Origin: Candidatus Margulisiibacteriota bacterium
GTDB lineage: Bacteria; Margulisbacteria; Termititenacia; Termititenacales; Termititenacaceae
Assembly (NCBI GenBank): GCA_031267055.1
Contig: JAIRZV010000027.1
Coordinates: forward strand, 1-5,641
Reading direction: 5' to 3'
Length of the DNA stretch: 5,641 nucleotides
The translations under genes and the position numbers were made by a program. A model generated the notes under the pieces. That model worked only from the letters and a program-made list of their open reading frames with translations, was not told where the DNA came from and searched no databases. The first letter of the stretch is position 1, and each line of letters starts with the position of its first letter. Positions 1 through 4,956 of this stretch are shown here, piece by piece.

Positions 1-147
1 ATAAATTGGCTGCTGGACGCGCTTATCCTCTTGCCGCTGACCAGACTTTCCGTGACAGATTATATTTTTCAGATTGGCGTGCGGTATCTGAATATTCCGA
101 TAATGTGCCTTGCGGTCGGTGCCGTGCTGACGCGGGAAAAGTCATAG
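1..147 (+). CDS. C-terminal end of a small membrane protein (5' truncated)
   Basis: Frame 1 is open from the first base to a TAG at 145-147 and encodes the last 48 residues of a protein that begins outside the window. The visible part has a hydrophobic start (NWLLDALILLPL), a short polar stretch, then a second hydrophobic segment (LNIPIMCLAVGAVL) ending in a charged tail, TREKS. That pattern fits a small integral membrane protein with its C-terminus at the membrane face. The 'F-x-IG-x-x-x-LN' arrangement before the final hydrophobic segment faintly recalls the DUF4321 family of small membrane proteins, but this is recollection of a pattern, not a confirmed match. It points the same way as ccdA, 105 bases downstream. 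Function unknown. Confidence 0.6.
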   Translation: MNWLLDALILLPLTRLSVTDYIFQIGVRYLNIPIMCLAVGAVLTREKS

Positions 148-216
148 ATCATATATAACAGTATACATATCAACCTTTGTGATTTGCGCCTAACGTTACG
201 CACTTTTTTCCCCAGA

Positions 217-244
217 TTGCAAGAAGTTTTTAAAATGATACACT
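217..244 (+). promoter_or_regulatory. Candidate promoter for the ccdA operon
   Basis: TTGCAA at 217-222 and TACACT at 239-244 each match four of six positions of the sigma70 -35 and -10 boxes, with a 16-base spacer. Transcription would begin near 251, almost on the ATG at 253, implying a leaderless or nearly leaderless message. In agreement, no convincing Shine-Dalgarno precedes that ATG. The rest of 148-252 is AT-rich and shows no gene. The call rests on weak matches only. Confidence 0.3.
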
Positions 245-252
245 AATAAAAT

Positions 253-954
253 ATGAACAATCAGGTGTCGTTGGGCTTGTCTTTCACCGCCGGACTGCTT
301 TCTTTTTTCTCGCCCTGCGTTTTGCCACTGCTCCCTTCGTATCTTTGTTTGCTGGGCGGCTTTACTCCCGAACAACTCAAGCAAGACGCGCCGCCGCTGA
401 ACGGCTATTTCCTGTCCCGGACGCTCGGTTTTATCTGTGGTTTTAGTCTGGTGTTTATCTTTTTGAGCCTGCTTTTCGCCAGCGGATTTTCTTTGCTGGG
501 CGGCGCGGCGCTGTACATCCGCTGGCTGTCCGGTCTGATCATCATCGCGCTGGGCTTGAATATTTTGTTTGATTTTCTGGCTTTCCTGAATTACGAAAAA
601 CGCTTCCACTTCGTGCGCTGGCCGCGGGGCACGGGCGGAGCTTTGCTGGCCGGTCTGGCTTTTGGCGCCGGTTGGACACCCTGCATTGGCCCGATACTGG
701 CCAGTATTTTGCTGCTGGCCGGACAGAGCGGACAGGCCGGTGCGGCGGCTTTGTATCTGACAGCGTATTCCGCCGGTCTGGGACTGCCTTTCTTGCTGGC
801 GGCGCTTTTTCTGGAACGCTTCTGGCGATTGACCGCGCGCTTGCGGACAACACTGCCGGTCATTCAAAAAATCAGCGGCGTTTTGTTGATAGTCATTGGT
901 CTGCTGGTGCTGACCGGACATTTGCAGGCCTTGACTGCGTTGTTAAATAAATAA
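253..954 (+). CDS. ccdA: CcdA-type cytochrome c biogenesis / thiol-disulfide transporter
   Basis: A 233-residue polytopic membrane protein of the CcdA family, the stand-alone counterpart of the DsbD membrane domain. It moves reducing equivalents from cytoplasmic thioredoxin to extracytoplasmic thiol-disulfide proteins. The two family signatures are present: SPCVLPLLPSY near the N-terminus (Cys22) and GWTPCIGPIL in the middle (Cys144). Cys22 and Cys144 are the expected redox pair. About six hydrophobic segments are visible, at roughly residues 5-35, 57-80, 88-112, 127-155, 162-187 and 203-228. The length is normal for CcdA, with no fused thioredoxin domain. That role is probably taken by the secreted thioredoxin 18 bases downstream, which has a strong ribosome site of its own. 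The ATG at 253 puts the first Cys motif at its usual place. The start lacks a clear Shine-Dalgarno. The family call is firm; the exact client is inferred. Confidence 0.95.
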   Translation: MNNQVSLGLSFTAGLLSFFSPCVLPLLPSYLCLLGGFTPEQLKQDAPPLNGYFLSRTLGFICGFSLVFIFLSLLFASGFSLLGGAALYIRWLSGLIIIALGLNILFDFLAFLNYEKRFHFVRWPRGTGGALLAGLAFGAGWTPCIGPILASILLLAGQSGQAGAAALYLTAYSAGLGLPFLLAALFLERFWRLTARLRTTLPVIQKISGVLLIVIGLLVLTGHLQALTALLNK

Positions 955-960
955 ATTTAA

Positions 961-966
961 AGGAGG
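961..966 (+). promoter_or_regulatory. Strong Shine-Dalgarno for the TlpA-like gene
   Basis: A perfect AGGAGG ends six bases before the ATG at 973 and fixes that start. It lies in the 18-base gap after the ccdA stop, which argues for one transcript with independent translation initiation. Confidence 0.85.
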
Positions 967-972
967 TTTTTT

Positions 973-1545
973 ATGAGATTTTTTGTGCGTAAAATATTTT
1001 TGGTTTTTTGTCTGGTTTCTTTAGGTCTGGCTGCTGGTGATAAGGCCTCGCCGAATGTTTCTGTCACGCCGGAAGTGCGTCAGGCTTTTGTTTCGGCCAA
1101 CGTGCCGGTCTTGCGGAAAACGCGTCCGGCCGCTGATTTTACTGTGCCACTGGCGTCCGGCGGCACGCGGAATATTCAGGAGCTTTCCGGCAAAGTGGTG
1201 TTTTTAAATTTTTGGGCGAGCTGGTGCGGACCCTGCGAGGACGAAATGCCGTCCATGGAAAGACTCTACCGGAAATTTAAAGCGCAGGGACTGGAAATGC
1301 TGGCGGTAAATTATCAGGATAAGCCGGAAGTCGTGCGCGATTTTATGGCGGAGCATAAACTTTCTTTTCCGGCCGGATTGGATGCTTCCGGCAAAATAAC
1401 CACGCGGCTTTACGGGGTCAACGCTTTTCCGACGACGTATATTATTGACCGGCAAGGACAGATCATCGTCAGAGTGATCGGCAGTATGGAATGGGATACG
1501 CCGGAGATTATGGCGGCGCTGGAAGTATTGCTGAAACAAAAATGA
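973..1545 (+). CDS. Secreted TlpA/ResA-family thiol-disulfide oxidoreductase
   Basis: A 190-residue thioredoxin-fold protein. The N-terminus is a signal peptide or membrane anchor: basic residues (MRFFVRK), then a hydrophobic run to about residue 21, with LAAG as a possible cleavage site. A linker of about 40 residues leads to the thioredoxin domain, which begins near 'ADFTVPLASGG' (about residue 54), a typical TlpA/AhpC-type entry. The active site is WCGPC (Cys85, Cys88), preceded by VFLNFWAS. The cis-proline loop FPTTYIID follows, with Pro153. Such proteins reduce disulfides outside the cytoplasm, for example in apocytochrome c or copper-site proteins, using electrons from CcdA, which is encoded immediately upstream. 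The neighbours therefore support a CcdA-fed reductase. The substrate cannot be told, since no cytochrome gene is in view. There is no canonical lipobox, so a soluble or N-terminally anchored form is likelier than a lipoprotein. Confidence 0.92.
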   Translation: MRFFVRKIFLVFCLVSLGLAAGDKASPNVSVTPEVRQAFVSANVPVLRKTRPAADFTVPLASGGTRNIQELSGKVVFLNFWASWCGPCEDEMPSMERLYRKFKAQGLEMLAVNYQDKPEVVRDFMAEHKLSFPAGLDASGKITTRLYGVNAFPTTYIIDRQGQIIVRVIGSMEWDTPEIMAALEVLLKQK

Positions 1546-1554
1546 GCAATAATT

Positions 1555-2346
1555 ATGCGTGATTTTTTGTGGGCGGCTGGCGGCACCGGCTTTATATTTT
1601 TAATGACCTGTCTGGGCGCGGCGCTGGTTTTCTTTTTTCGTCAGCAGACGAGCAGGATGATGCAGACTTTATTCCTCGGCTTTGCGGCCGGTGTGATGAT
1701 CGCCGCTTCCGTGTTCGGTCTGCTGGTGCCGGCGATCGAGGAGACAACGGCGGCCGGACAGATCGGCTGGCTGCCTGCCGCCGGCGGTTTGGTCATCGGC
1801 GTGCTTTTTTTGTACGGGCTGGACAGATTTATTCCGCATTTACACGCTTTTACCAATGTGCGTGAGGGCGTGTCCAATTCGCTGAAGCGGACGACCCTGC
1901 TGGTCTCGGCGGTGACTCTGCACAATATTCCGGAAGGCATGGCGGTCGGTCTGGCTTTTGCGCTGGCGGCGCAGCACGGCGGCGAACCGACGCTGTACCT
2001 GTCCGCGCTGGCTCTGGCTCTGGGTATCGGCATTCAAAATTTTCCGGAAGGCGCCGCGGTAGCTTTGCCGCTCCGGCAGGAGGGCTTGCCGGCCGGCCGG
2101 GCTTTTTTGCTGGGCTGCGCGTCGGGCGCGGTCGAGCCGCTATTCGGTTTGCTGATGGTGTTTGCGGCCGGTTTGATCGCGCCGTACATGCCGTGGCTGC
2201 TGGCTTTCGCGGCGGGAGCTATGCTCTATGTGGTCGTGGAGGAATTGATCCCGGAAGCGCGTCTGGGCGAACATTCCAATCTGGGCACGCTGGCGGTCAT
2301 GGGCGGGTTTTTGCTGATGATGATCTTGGACGTGGCGCTGGGCTAA
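1555..2346 (+). CDS. ZIP-family divalent metal transporter (ZupT/GufA-like)
   Basis: A 263-residue integral membrane protein. Both metal-site signatures of the ZIP family are present: HNIPEG (His123 to Gly128) in the fourth helix and QNFPEG (Gln161 to Gly166) in the fifth. A third conserved stretch near the end reads YVVVEELIPEA. About eight hydrophobic segments fit the family topology, with a charged, histidine-containing stretch (IPHLHAF) between helices three and four. These proteins import zinc, iron or related divalent ions across the cytoplasmic membrane; which metal cannot be read from sequence. The ATG lies nine bases after the thioredoxin stop, suggesting translational coupling because no good Shine-Dalgarno is visible. 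The last 50 bases are overlapped on the opposite strand by the end of the XRE gene. Pairing with a ccdA/tlpA unit suggests a link between metal supply and extracytoplasmic redox maturation, but that is inference. Confidence 0.92.
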   Translation: MRDFLWAAGGTGFIFLMTCLGAALVFFFRQQTSRMMQTLFLGFAAGVMIAASVFGLLVPAIEETTAAGQIGWLPAAGGLVIGVLFLYGLDRFIPHLHAFTNVREGVSNSLKRTTLLVSAVTLHNIPEGMAVGLAFALAAQHGGEPTLYLSALALALGIGIQNFPEGAAVALPLRQEGLPAGRAFLLGCASGAVEPLFGLLMVFAAGLIAPYMPWLLAFAAGAMLYVVVEELIPEARLGEHSNLGTLAVMGGFLLMMILDVALG

Positions 2347-2605
2347 ACGGCGAATTAGATTTTTTTATTCCCGCAACGATTTTTTCCGGCCGTACTGCCA
2401 GCCCGCTGGCTATAGCGAACAATATAGAAACGGACGGATTGCTCCGTCCGGTCTCGCAGCGCTGGAGATATTTAAAATTGATGTCCGCCGCCGCGCTCAA
2501 CTGCTCGATAGTCAGTCCTTGGCGTTCGCGCAGGGACCGGAGCCGTCTGCCCAGAGCCAGCAATAGTTTTTTATCCGGCTTGTGCGGTTTTTCATATCGA
2601 GCCAC
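2297..2605 (-). CDS. XRE-family helix-turn-helix repressor
   Basis: A 102-residue protein with one Cro/C1-type helix-turn-helix at about residues 14-72. LGRRLRSLRERQGLTIEQLS is helices one and two, NFKYLQRCETGRSNPS is the recognition region, and SILFAIASGLAV is the last helices. The start is GTG at 2605-2603, preceded eight bases upstream by AAAGGA on the minus strand. It is divergent from the tail-fibre gene, and a motif shared by both promoter sides covers this start codon, so it probably represses itself and that neighbour. The C-terminal tail is odd: after about residue 86 the reading frame enters antisense ZIP sequence and gives a proline-, serine- and arginine-rich tail with no family resemblance. 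The native stop was probably lost where this DNA joined the ZIP gene. No phage-type peptidase or sensor domain is attached. Confidence 0.85.
   Translation of the reverse strand: MARYEKPHKPDKKLLLALGRRLRSLRERQGLTIEQLSAAADINFKYLQRCETGRSNPSVSILFAIASGLAVRPEKIVAGIKKSNSPFSPAPRPRSSSAKTRP
2431..2450. repeat. Perfect 8-bp hairpin inside the XRE gene
   Basis: CGGACGGA and TCCGTCCG form perfect arms around the four-base loop TTGC. The hairpin falls in codons for the recognition-helix region (ETGRSNPS). On the minus-strand transcript it is followed by TTTCTATATTG, only a weak U-tract. It may be a codon coincidence or a weak internal pause site. Confidence 0.5.
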
Positions 2606-2613
2606 TGATTAGT
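2602..2613 (-). promoter_or_regulatory. Candidate operator 1, covering the XRE start codon
   Basis: The minus strand reads ACTAATCAGTGG, identical over 12 bases to the plus strand at 2661-2672. Its core ACT-N4-AGT is itself palindromic. It includes the GTG start (2605-2603), so a bound repressor would block initiation or early elongation of its own gene. Autoregulation is inferred from position. Confidence 0.55.
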
Positions 2614-2622
2614 TCCTTTCAC

Positions 2623-2650
2623 TTGCAAAATCTTATATCCATGCTATGCT
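2623..2650 (+). promoter_or_regulatory. Candidate promoter for the tail-fibre gene
   Basis: TTGCAA at 2623-2628 and TATGCT at 2645-2650 have a 16-base spacer, each four of six to consensus. The predicted start near 2657 falls at the edge of operator 2. An alternative -10, TATAAA at 2673-2678, would place operator 2 inside the promoter. For the divergent XRE gene a minus-strand TATAAG (2637-2632) is a possible -10, but no good -35 partners it. Confidence 0.4.
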
Positions 2651-2657
2651 TACCTAC

Positions 2658-2673
2658 ACCACTAATCAGTGGT
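2658..2673 (+). promoter_or_regulatory. Candidate operator 2, upstream of the tail-fibre gene
   Basis: ACCACT-AATC-AGTGGT is a perfect inverted repeat with 6-bp arms and a 4-bp centre, the size usual for a dimeric XRE repressor site. Its 12-base core recurs in opposite orientation at operator 1, centres about 58 bp apart. It overlaps the predicted transcription start of the tail-fibre gene. Confidence 0.6.
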
Positions 2674-2698
2674 ATAAATAAAATAAGGGGGCATATTT

Positions 2699-3574
2699 AT
2701 GGTTAATAATTACACAGATAGTTTTGCGGGGGATCCGTATTTCATTAAAAAAGGTGAACAACTTTCGGCGGCAGGCATGACCGCGGCGCTGAATACTAAA
2801 GAAAAGGTGGCGAATAAAGTAACCACTGTAAATAACCAATCAACCGACGCGCAATATCCGTCAGCCAAAGTGATTTATGACACTTTGAGCGGAACAGACA
2901 ACGATATAGTGCATAAAGCTAGCGCGGAAACTATAACTGGCGTAAAAACTTTTGATACAGCGAGCATGGCAGCCGAACCATTACTGGGGGCGGCCAAAAC
3001 AACTGATACCACCAATGACGGCACAAAATTCGCTTCCGAAGCACAGGTCTATAAAAAGCAAGATAAATTATCCGGCACGCAGTTAGCGTTGTTAGATTCG
3101 TTGAGCACACTGGGCTTTTTCCCGAGAGGCACGATACTTCCCTTTAGCGCCACCGCTTGGGACGAGGCCAGTGCGGATTTCAAAAAGATCTGGAAAATTT
3201 GCGACGGTCAGAACGGCACGCTCAATCTTGTTAATAAATTTATACGTGGCGGCGCTTACGCTGATTATGGCCGCACCGGCGGAACAGACACAGCACAGTT
3301 ACCATATCATGCACACGAGGTGTACGATCCCGGCCACGGACATGGTGTTAATGATTCCGGGCACACCCACAATTGGGTCAGGGACAATGCCAATGGAACT
3401 AGAAACGAATGGGGACTCTGGCCAGATTATGGAAATTGTTATCTTATGTGGGGCGTTTCAAATGTTTCAATACAGAACGGCGGCACAAACATTTCCATAA
3501 ATCCTGCCGGCGGAGAAGCCGACAACCGTCCGGCTTTTTGCACTGTGATTTTTATTGAAAAAATAATGCCCTAG
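2699..3574 (+). CDS. Phage-type tail fibre / tail-collar protein, solitary
   Basis: A 291-residue protein built like the distal part of a phage tail fibre. The N-terminal half has motifs common in fibres: 'QYPSAKVIYD' (about residues 52-61), 'HKASAETITGVKTF' (about 72-85) and 'QDKLSGTQLALLDS' (about 121-134). A tail-collar-like section follows: RGTILPFSATAW, KICDGQNGTLNLVNKFIRGG and TGGTDTAQLPYHAHE. Next come three HxH pairs exactly nine residues apart (His204/206, 213/215, 222/224), in a YDPGHGHGVNDSGHTHN context. HxH motifs in the T4 gp37 fibre bind iron along a trimer axis, so metal binding is a reasonable inference. The end, DNRPAFCTVIFIEKI, matches the usual fibre terminus. AAGGGGG, seven bases before the ATG, supports the start. 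No signal peptide, chaperone or other virion gene is visible; the divergent XRE protein is its likely regulator. Confidence 0.85.
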   Translation: MVNNYTDSFAGDPYFIKKGEQLSAAGMTAALNTKEKVANKVTTVNNQSTDAQYPSAKVIYDTLSGTDNDIVHKASAETITGVKTFDTASMAAEPLLGAAKTTDTTNDGTKFASEAQVYKKQDKLSGTQLALLDSLSTLGFFPRGTILPFSATAWDEASADFKKIWKICDGQNGTLNLVNKFIRGGAYADYGRTGGTDTAQLPYHAHEVYDPGHGHGVNDSGHTHNWVRDNANGTRNEWGLWPDYGNCYLMWGVSNVSIQNGGTNISINPAGGEADNRPAFCTVIFIEKIMP

Positions 3575-3683
3575 CTGGCCTGAAGTTAGAGGAGCGCTTG
3601 TTTTTATTTTGATACGCTAACGAGTTATTGCATAGAAGGAGGTCAAATAAGAATTACCCGCCAGATAATGTTAGAATGAGTCC
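3575..3683. other. Intergenic spacer with an unused strong Shine-Dalgarno
   Basis: A full AAGGAGGT lies at 3636-3643, but no ATG, GTG or TTG occurs at translation distance. The next codon-like triplet is ATA at 3647, which would open a ten-codon frame ending at TGA 3677-3679. The ATPase ATG at 3684 is about 40 bases away, too far for this site. It may mark a decayed or very small leader frame. No hairpin plus T-run terminator is evident after the tail-fibre stop. Confidence 0.4.
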
Positions 3684-4352
3684 ATGTTAGACGTGTTTTC
3701 TCAAGAGCAGAAAATAGAAAAAATCTTTGCCTGCTTGTATGCGGAAAATCCAGCTAGCACTGTCTCTGCTCAAAAGGAATGGCAAAGAAAATTAAGCAAT
3801 GCATTAGAAGAACAGTATCGTTGTGAGTCTAGAGATAAGTTCAATGCCAGACTTGATAATTTTTACCTGGAAACAAAAAATAATCTCTTGACTGCTATTT
3901 GCGGAGAAATTGGTAATAACGCTTTCGACCATAACCTCGGAGACTGGAGAGATATTTCCGGTCTTTATTTTAACTGGCAGATAAAAGGATTTGTGTTACT
4001 TGTTGACCGTGGAGTGGGTGTGCGCAAAACGTTGAGCAAAGTAAGACCGAATATTGGTTCTGACGCAGAGGCTTTGCGGATTGCTTTTACCGAAAGAGTA
4101 TCCGGCAGGAGTCCGGAAAAAAGAGGCAATGGGTTGAAATTCGTAGCCAAAATAGTAACGGAACAAAATTGGGATTTATATTTTCAATCCGGCAAAGGTT
4201 TTTGTGAGATATCCGGCGGTAAAATAAATTTCGGTAAAACGGAAAGACAATCCGCCAATGTTGGTGGTGTGTCATTGGCTACCAATCAAGTTTTTCCGGC
4301 AAAAATGGAAGATGCTGTATTTGGTTGTGTAGTTTTGCTAAAATATAAATAG
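3684..4352 (+). CDS. GHKL-type ATPase, SpoIIAB/RsbW-like
   Basis: A 222-residue cytoplasmic protein with a histidine-kinase-like ATPase domain. The N-box is EIGNNAFDHN (Glu75, Asn79, His83), with the same E-x3-N-A-x2-H spacing as the anti-sigma kinases SpoIIAB and RsbW. The G1 box is DRGVG (residues 108-112) and the G2 box RGNGLKF (147-153). The first ~65 residues are mostly helical and charged and resemble nothing I recognise. There is no phospho-acceptor histidine domain and no membrane segment, so it is not a classical sensor kinase. The next gene encodes a STAS-like protein nine bases on, as in anti-sigma/antagonist pairs, so it may phosphorylate or bind that partner. The start at 3684 is the best ATG but has only a weak upstream GAG; an in-frame TAG at 3672 excludes a longer form. 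Base use is AT-richer than the ccdA block. The biological output is unknown. Confidence 0.8.
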   Translation: MLDVFSQEQKIEKIFACLYAENPASTVSAQKEWQRKLSNALEEQYRCESRDKFNARLDNFYLETKNNLLTAICGEIGNNAFDHNLGDWRDISGLYFNWQIKGFVLLVDRGVGVRKTLSKVRPNIGSDAEALRIAFTERVSGRSPEKRGNGLKFVAKIVTEQNWDLYFQSGKGFCEISGGKINFGKTERQSANVGGVSLATNQVFPAKMEDAVFGCVVLLKYK

Positions 4353-4361
4353 GAGTTACTT

Positions 4362-4625
4362 ATGAAGATCGATGTTAAAAAATATGGGAAAATTCTTGTT
4401 TCCAGACCGGCAGGCAAAGAAGCTTTTTTTGCCACGGATAGTTATTTATTGTCAAATGTCGCACCGCGGGAAGAAATTATTATTGATTTCGCGGGAGTTG
4501 ACGTGCTGACACCGTCTTGGGCGGACGAATTTATAACGCAAATAAAAGAAAAATATACTAACAATAAAATAATTTTTACCAACGATACAAACTCGTCGGT
4601 CAAAGAAACTTTAGCCATTATCTAG
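4362..4625 (+). CDS. STAS-like DUF4325 domain protein
   Basis: An 87-residue protein made of one STAS-like (DUF4325) domain. The diagnostic part is IIIDFAGVDVLTPSWADEF (residues 39-57), then a helix and the strand KIIFTND. In SpoIIAA-type anti-sigma antagonists the equivalent loop reads D-S-S-G and its second serine is phosphorylated. Here Ser52 in TPSWADEF takes that place, so it is a candidate target of the upstream ATPase; this alignment is by eye. AGGAG at 4351-4355 overlaps the end of the ATPase stop codon and lies six bases before the ATG, so the two genes are surely co-translated. No sigma factor or output gene is nearby. Stop is TAG at 4623. Confidence 0.8.
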   Translation: MKIDVKKYGKILVSRPAGKEAFFATDSYLLSNVAPREEIIIDFAGVDVLTPSWADEFITQIKEKYTNNKIIFTNDTNSSVKETLAII

Positions 4626-4653
4626 ATCGTCTAGTAAAAAAGCCGTACGGTTA

Positions 4654-4682
4654 TTGTTATTTTGTAAATTAGATAATAAGAT
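4654..4682 (+). promoter_or_regulatory. Candidate promoter for tRNA-Asn
   Basis: TTGTTA at 4654-4659 and TAAGAT at 4677-4682 are spaced by 17 bases. The predicted start near 4689 leaves a 5' leader of about seven bases before the tRNA. The region is AT-rich, so chance matches are likely. Confidence 0.3.
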
Positions 4683-4695
4683 ACATCTGTCTCAT

Positions 4696-4768
4696 TCCCC
4701 GATAGCTCAGTCGGTAGAGCAAATGACTGTTAATCATTGGGTCGTAGGTTCGAGTCCTACTCGGGGAG
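4696..4768 (+). tRNA. tRNA-Asn (anticodon GTT)
   Basis: A complete 73-base cloverleaf. The acceptor stem TCCCCGA (4696-4702) pairs with TCGGGGA (4761-4767), with discriminator G4768. The D arm is GCTC/GAGC (4705-4720). The anticodon stem AATGA/TCATT (4722-4738) surrounds the loop CTGTTAA with anticodon GTT at 4729-4731, reading asparagine codons. The T arm is GTAGG/CCTAC (4744-4760) with loop TTCGAGT. All stems pair without mismatch, so it is probably functional. CCA is not encoded. Its 3' end is duplicated downstream, marking it as a likely integration target. Confidence 0.97.
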
Positions 4769-4770
4769 CT
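4753..4770 (+). repeat. Direct repeat copy 1: tRNA-Asn 3' end (candidate att core)
   Basis: The 18 bases AGTCCTACTCGGGGAGCT, covering the T-loop end, T stem, acceptor 3' strand and two bases beyond, recur perfectly at 4854-4871. Tyrosine integrases commonly use tRNA 3' ends as attachment cores and leave such duplications. Confidence 0.75.
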
Positions 4771-4827
4771 CGCAGTAGCTAAGAAAATAGTGCTGCTAAA
4801 GTAAACAAAGAATGTCTCTAACACTGG

Positions 4828-4859
4828 AGGACCACAAGCGCGTAGCGCGCGGTAGTCCT
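4828..4859. repeat. GC-rich palindrome next to tRNA-end copy 2
   Basis: AGGAC (4828-4832) pairs with GTCCT (4855-4859), and an inner GCGC-GTA-GCGC hairpin occupies 4838-4848. The right arm lies within the repeated tRNA 3' end, so the stem includes part of the repeat. It contrasts sharply with the AT-rich flanks. Confidence 0.5.
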
Positions 4860-4871
4860 ACTCGGGGAGCT
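4854..4871 (+). repeat. Direct repeat copy 2 of the tRNA-Asn 3' end
   Basis: A perfect 18-base copy of 4753-4770, offset by 101 bases. The 5' part of the T arm and the rest of the tRNA are absent, so it is a fragment and not a second tRNA gene. It is consistent with an att-site duplication left by a deleted or stacked element. Confidence 0.75.
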
Positions 4872-4899
4872 TGTAGCGCAAAGTCGTCCTACTCACGGC

Positions 4900-4914
4900 G
4901 CTCACTTCGTGAGC
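4900..4914. repeat. Hairpin GCTCAC-TTC-GTGAGC within the insert
   Basis: Perfect 6-bp arms surround a three-base TTC loop. It lies in the first half of the 64-nt insert. Confidence 0.7.
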
Positions 4915-4920
4915 TTGTGG

Positions 4921-4956
4921 GTCTCACTTAACTTCGCTACGCTTGTTAAGTTCGAC
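4921..4956. repeat. Long inverted repeat within the insert
   Basis: Twelve-base arms (4921-4932 and 4945-4956) pair as GTC/GAC, a 2x2 mismatch, then a perfect 7-bp ACTTAAC/GTTAAGT stem. The 12-base loop contains CGCTACG, which can pair internally. Confidence 0.65.

Noticed and set aside
196..921. A long minus-strand frame opposite ccdA
   Set aside because: Glutamine- and arginine-rich low-complexity translation typical of the antisense of a GC-rich membrane protein gene. It has no recognisable domain.
973..1040. Lipoprotein signal on the TlpA-like protein
   Set aside because: The only Cys in the leader follows Phe (VFC) and does not fit the lipobox pattern, so an ordinary signal peptide or anchor is preferred.
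2193..2612. A 139-residue plus-strand frame across the ZIP end and the XRE gene
   Set aside because: It is antisense to the XRE helix-turn-helix gene and out of frame with ZIP, has no family resemblance, and would hide two well-supported genes.
3370..3574. The fibre C-terminus as a diversity-generating retroelement variable region
   Set aside because: The section is asparagine-rich and sits at a protein end, but no reverse transcriptase or near-identical template repeat is in the window, and the end matches ordinary fibre termini.
3584..3620. Terminator after the tail-fibre gene
   Set aside because: A T-rich run is present at 3600-3610, but no stable GC-rich stem precedes it.
4640..4664. 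Rho-independent terminator after the STAS-like gene
   Set aside because: The CCGTACGG palindrome gives only about four pairs including a G-U, and the following T-rich stretch is interrupted; too weak to call.
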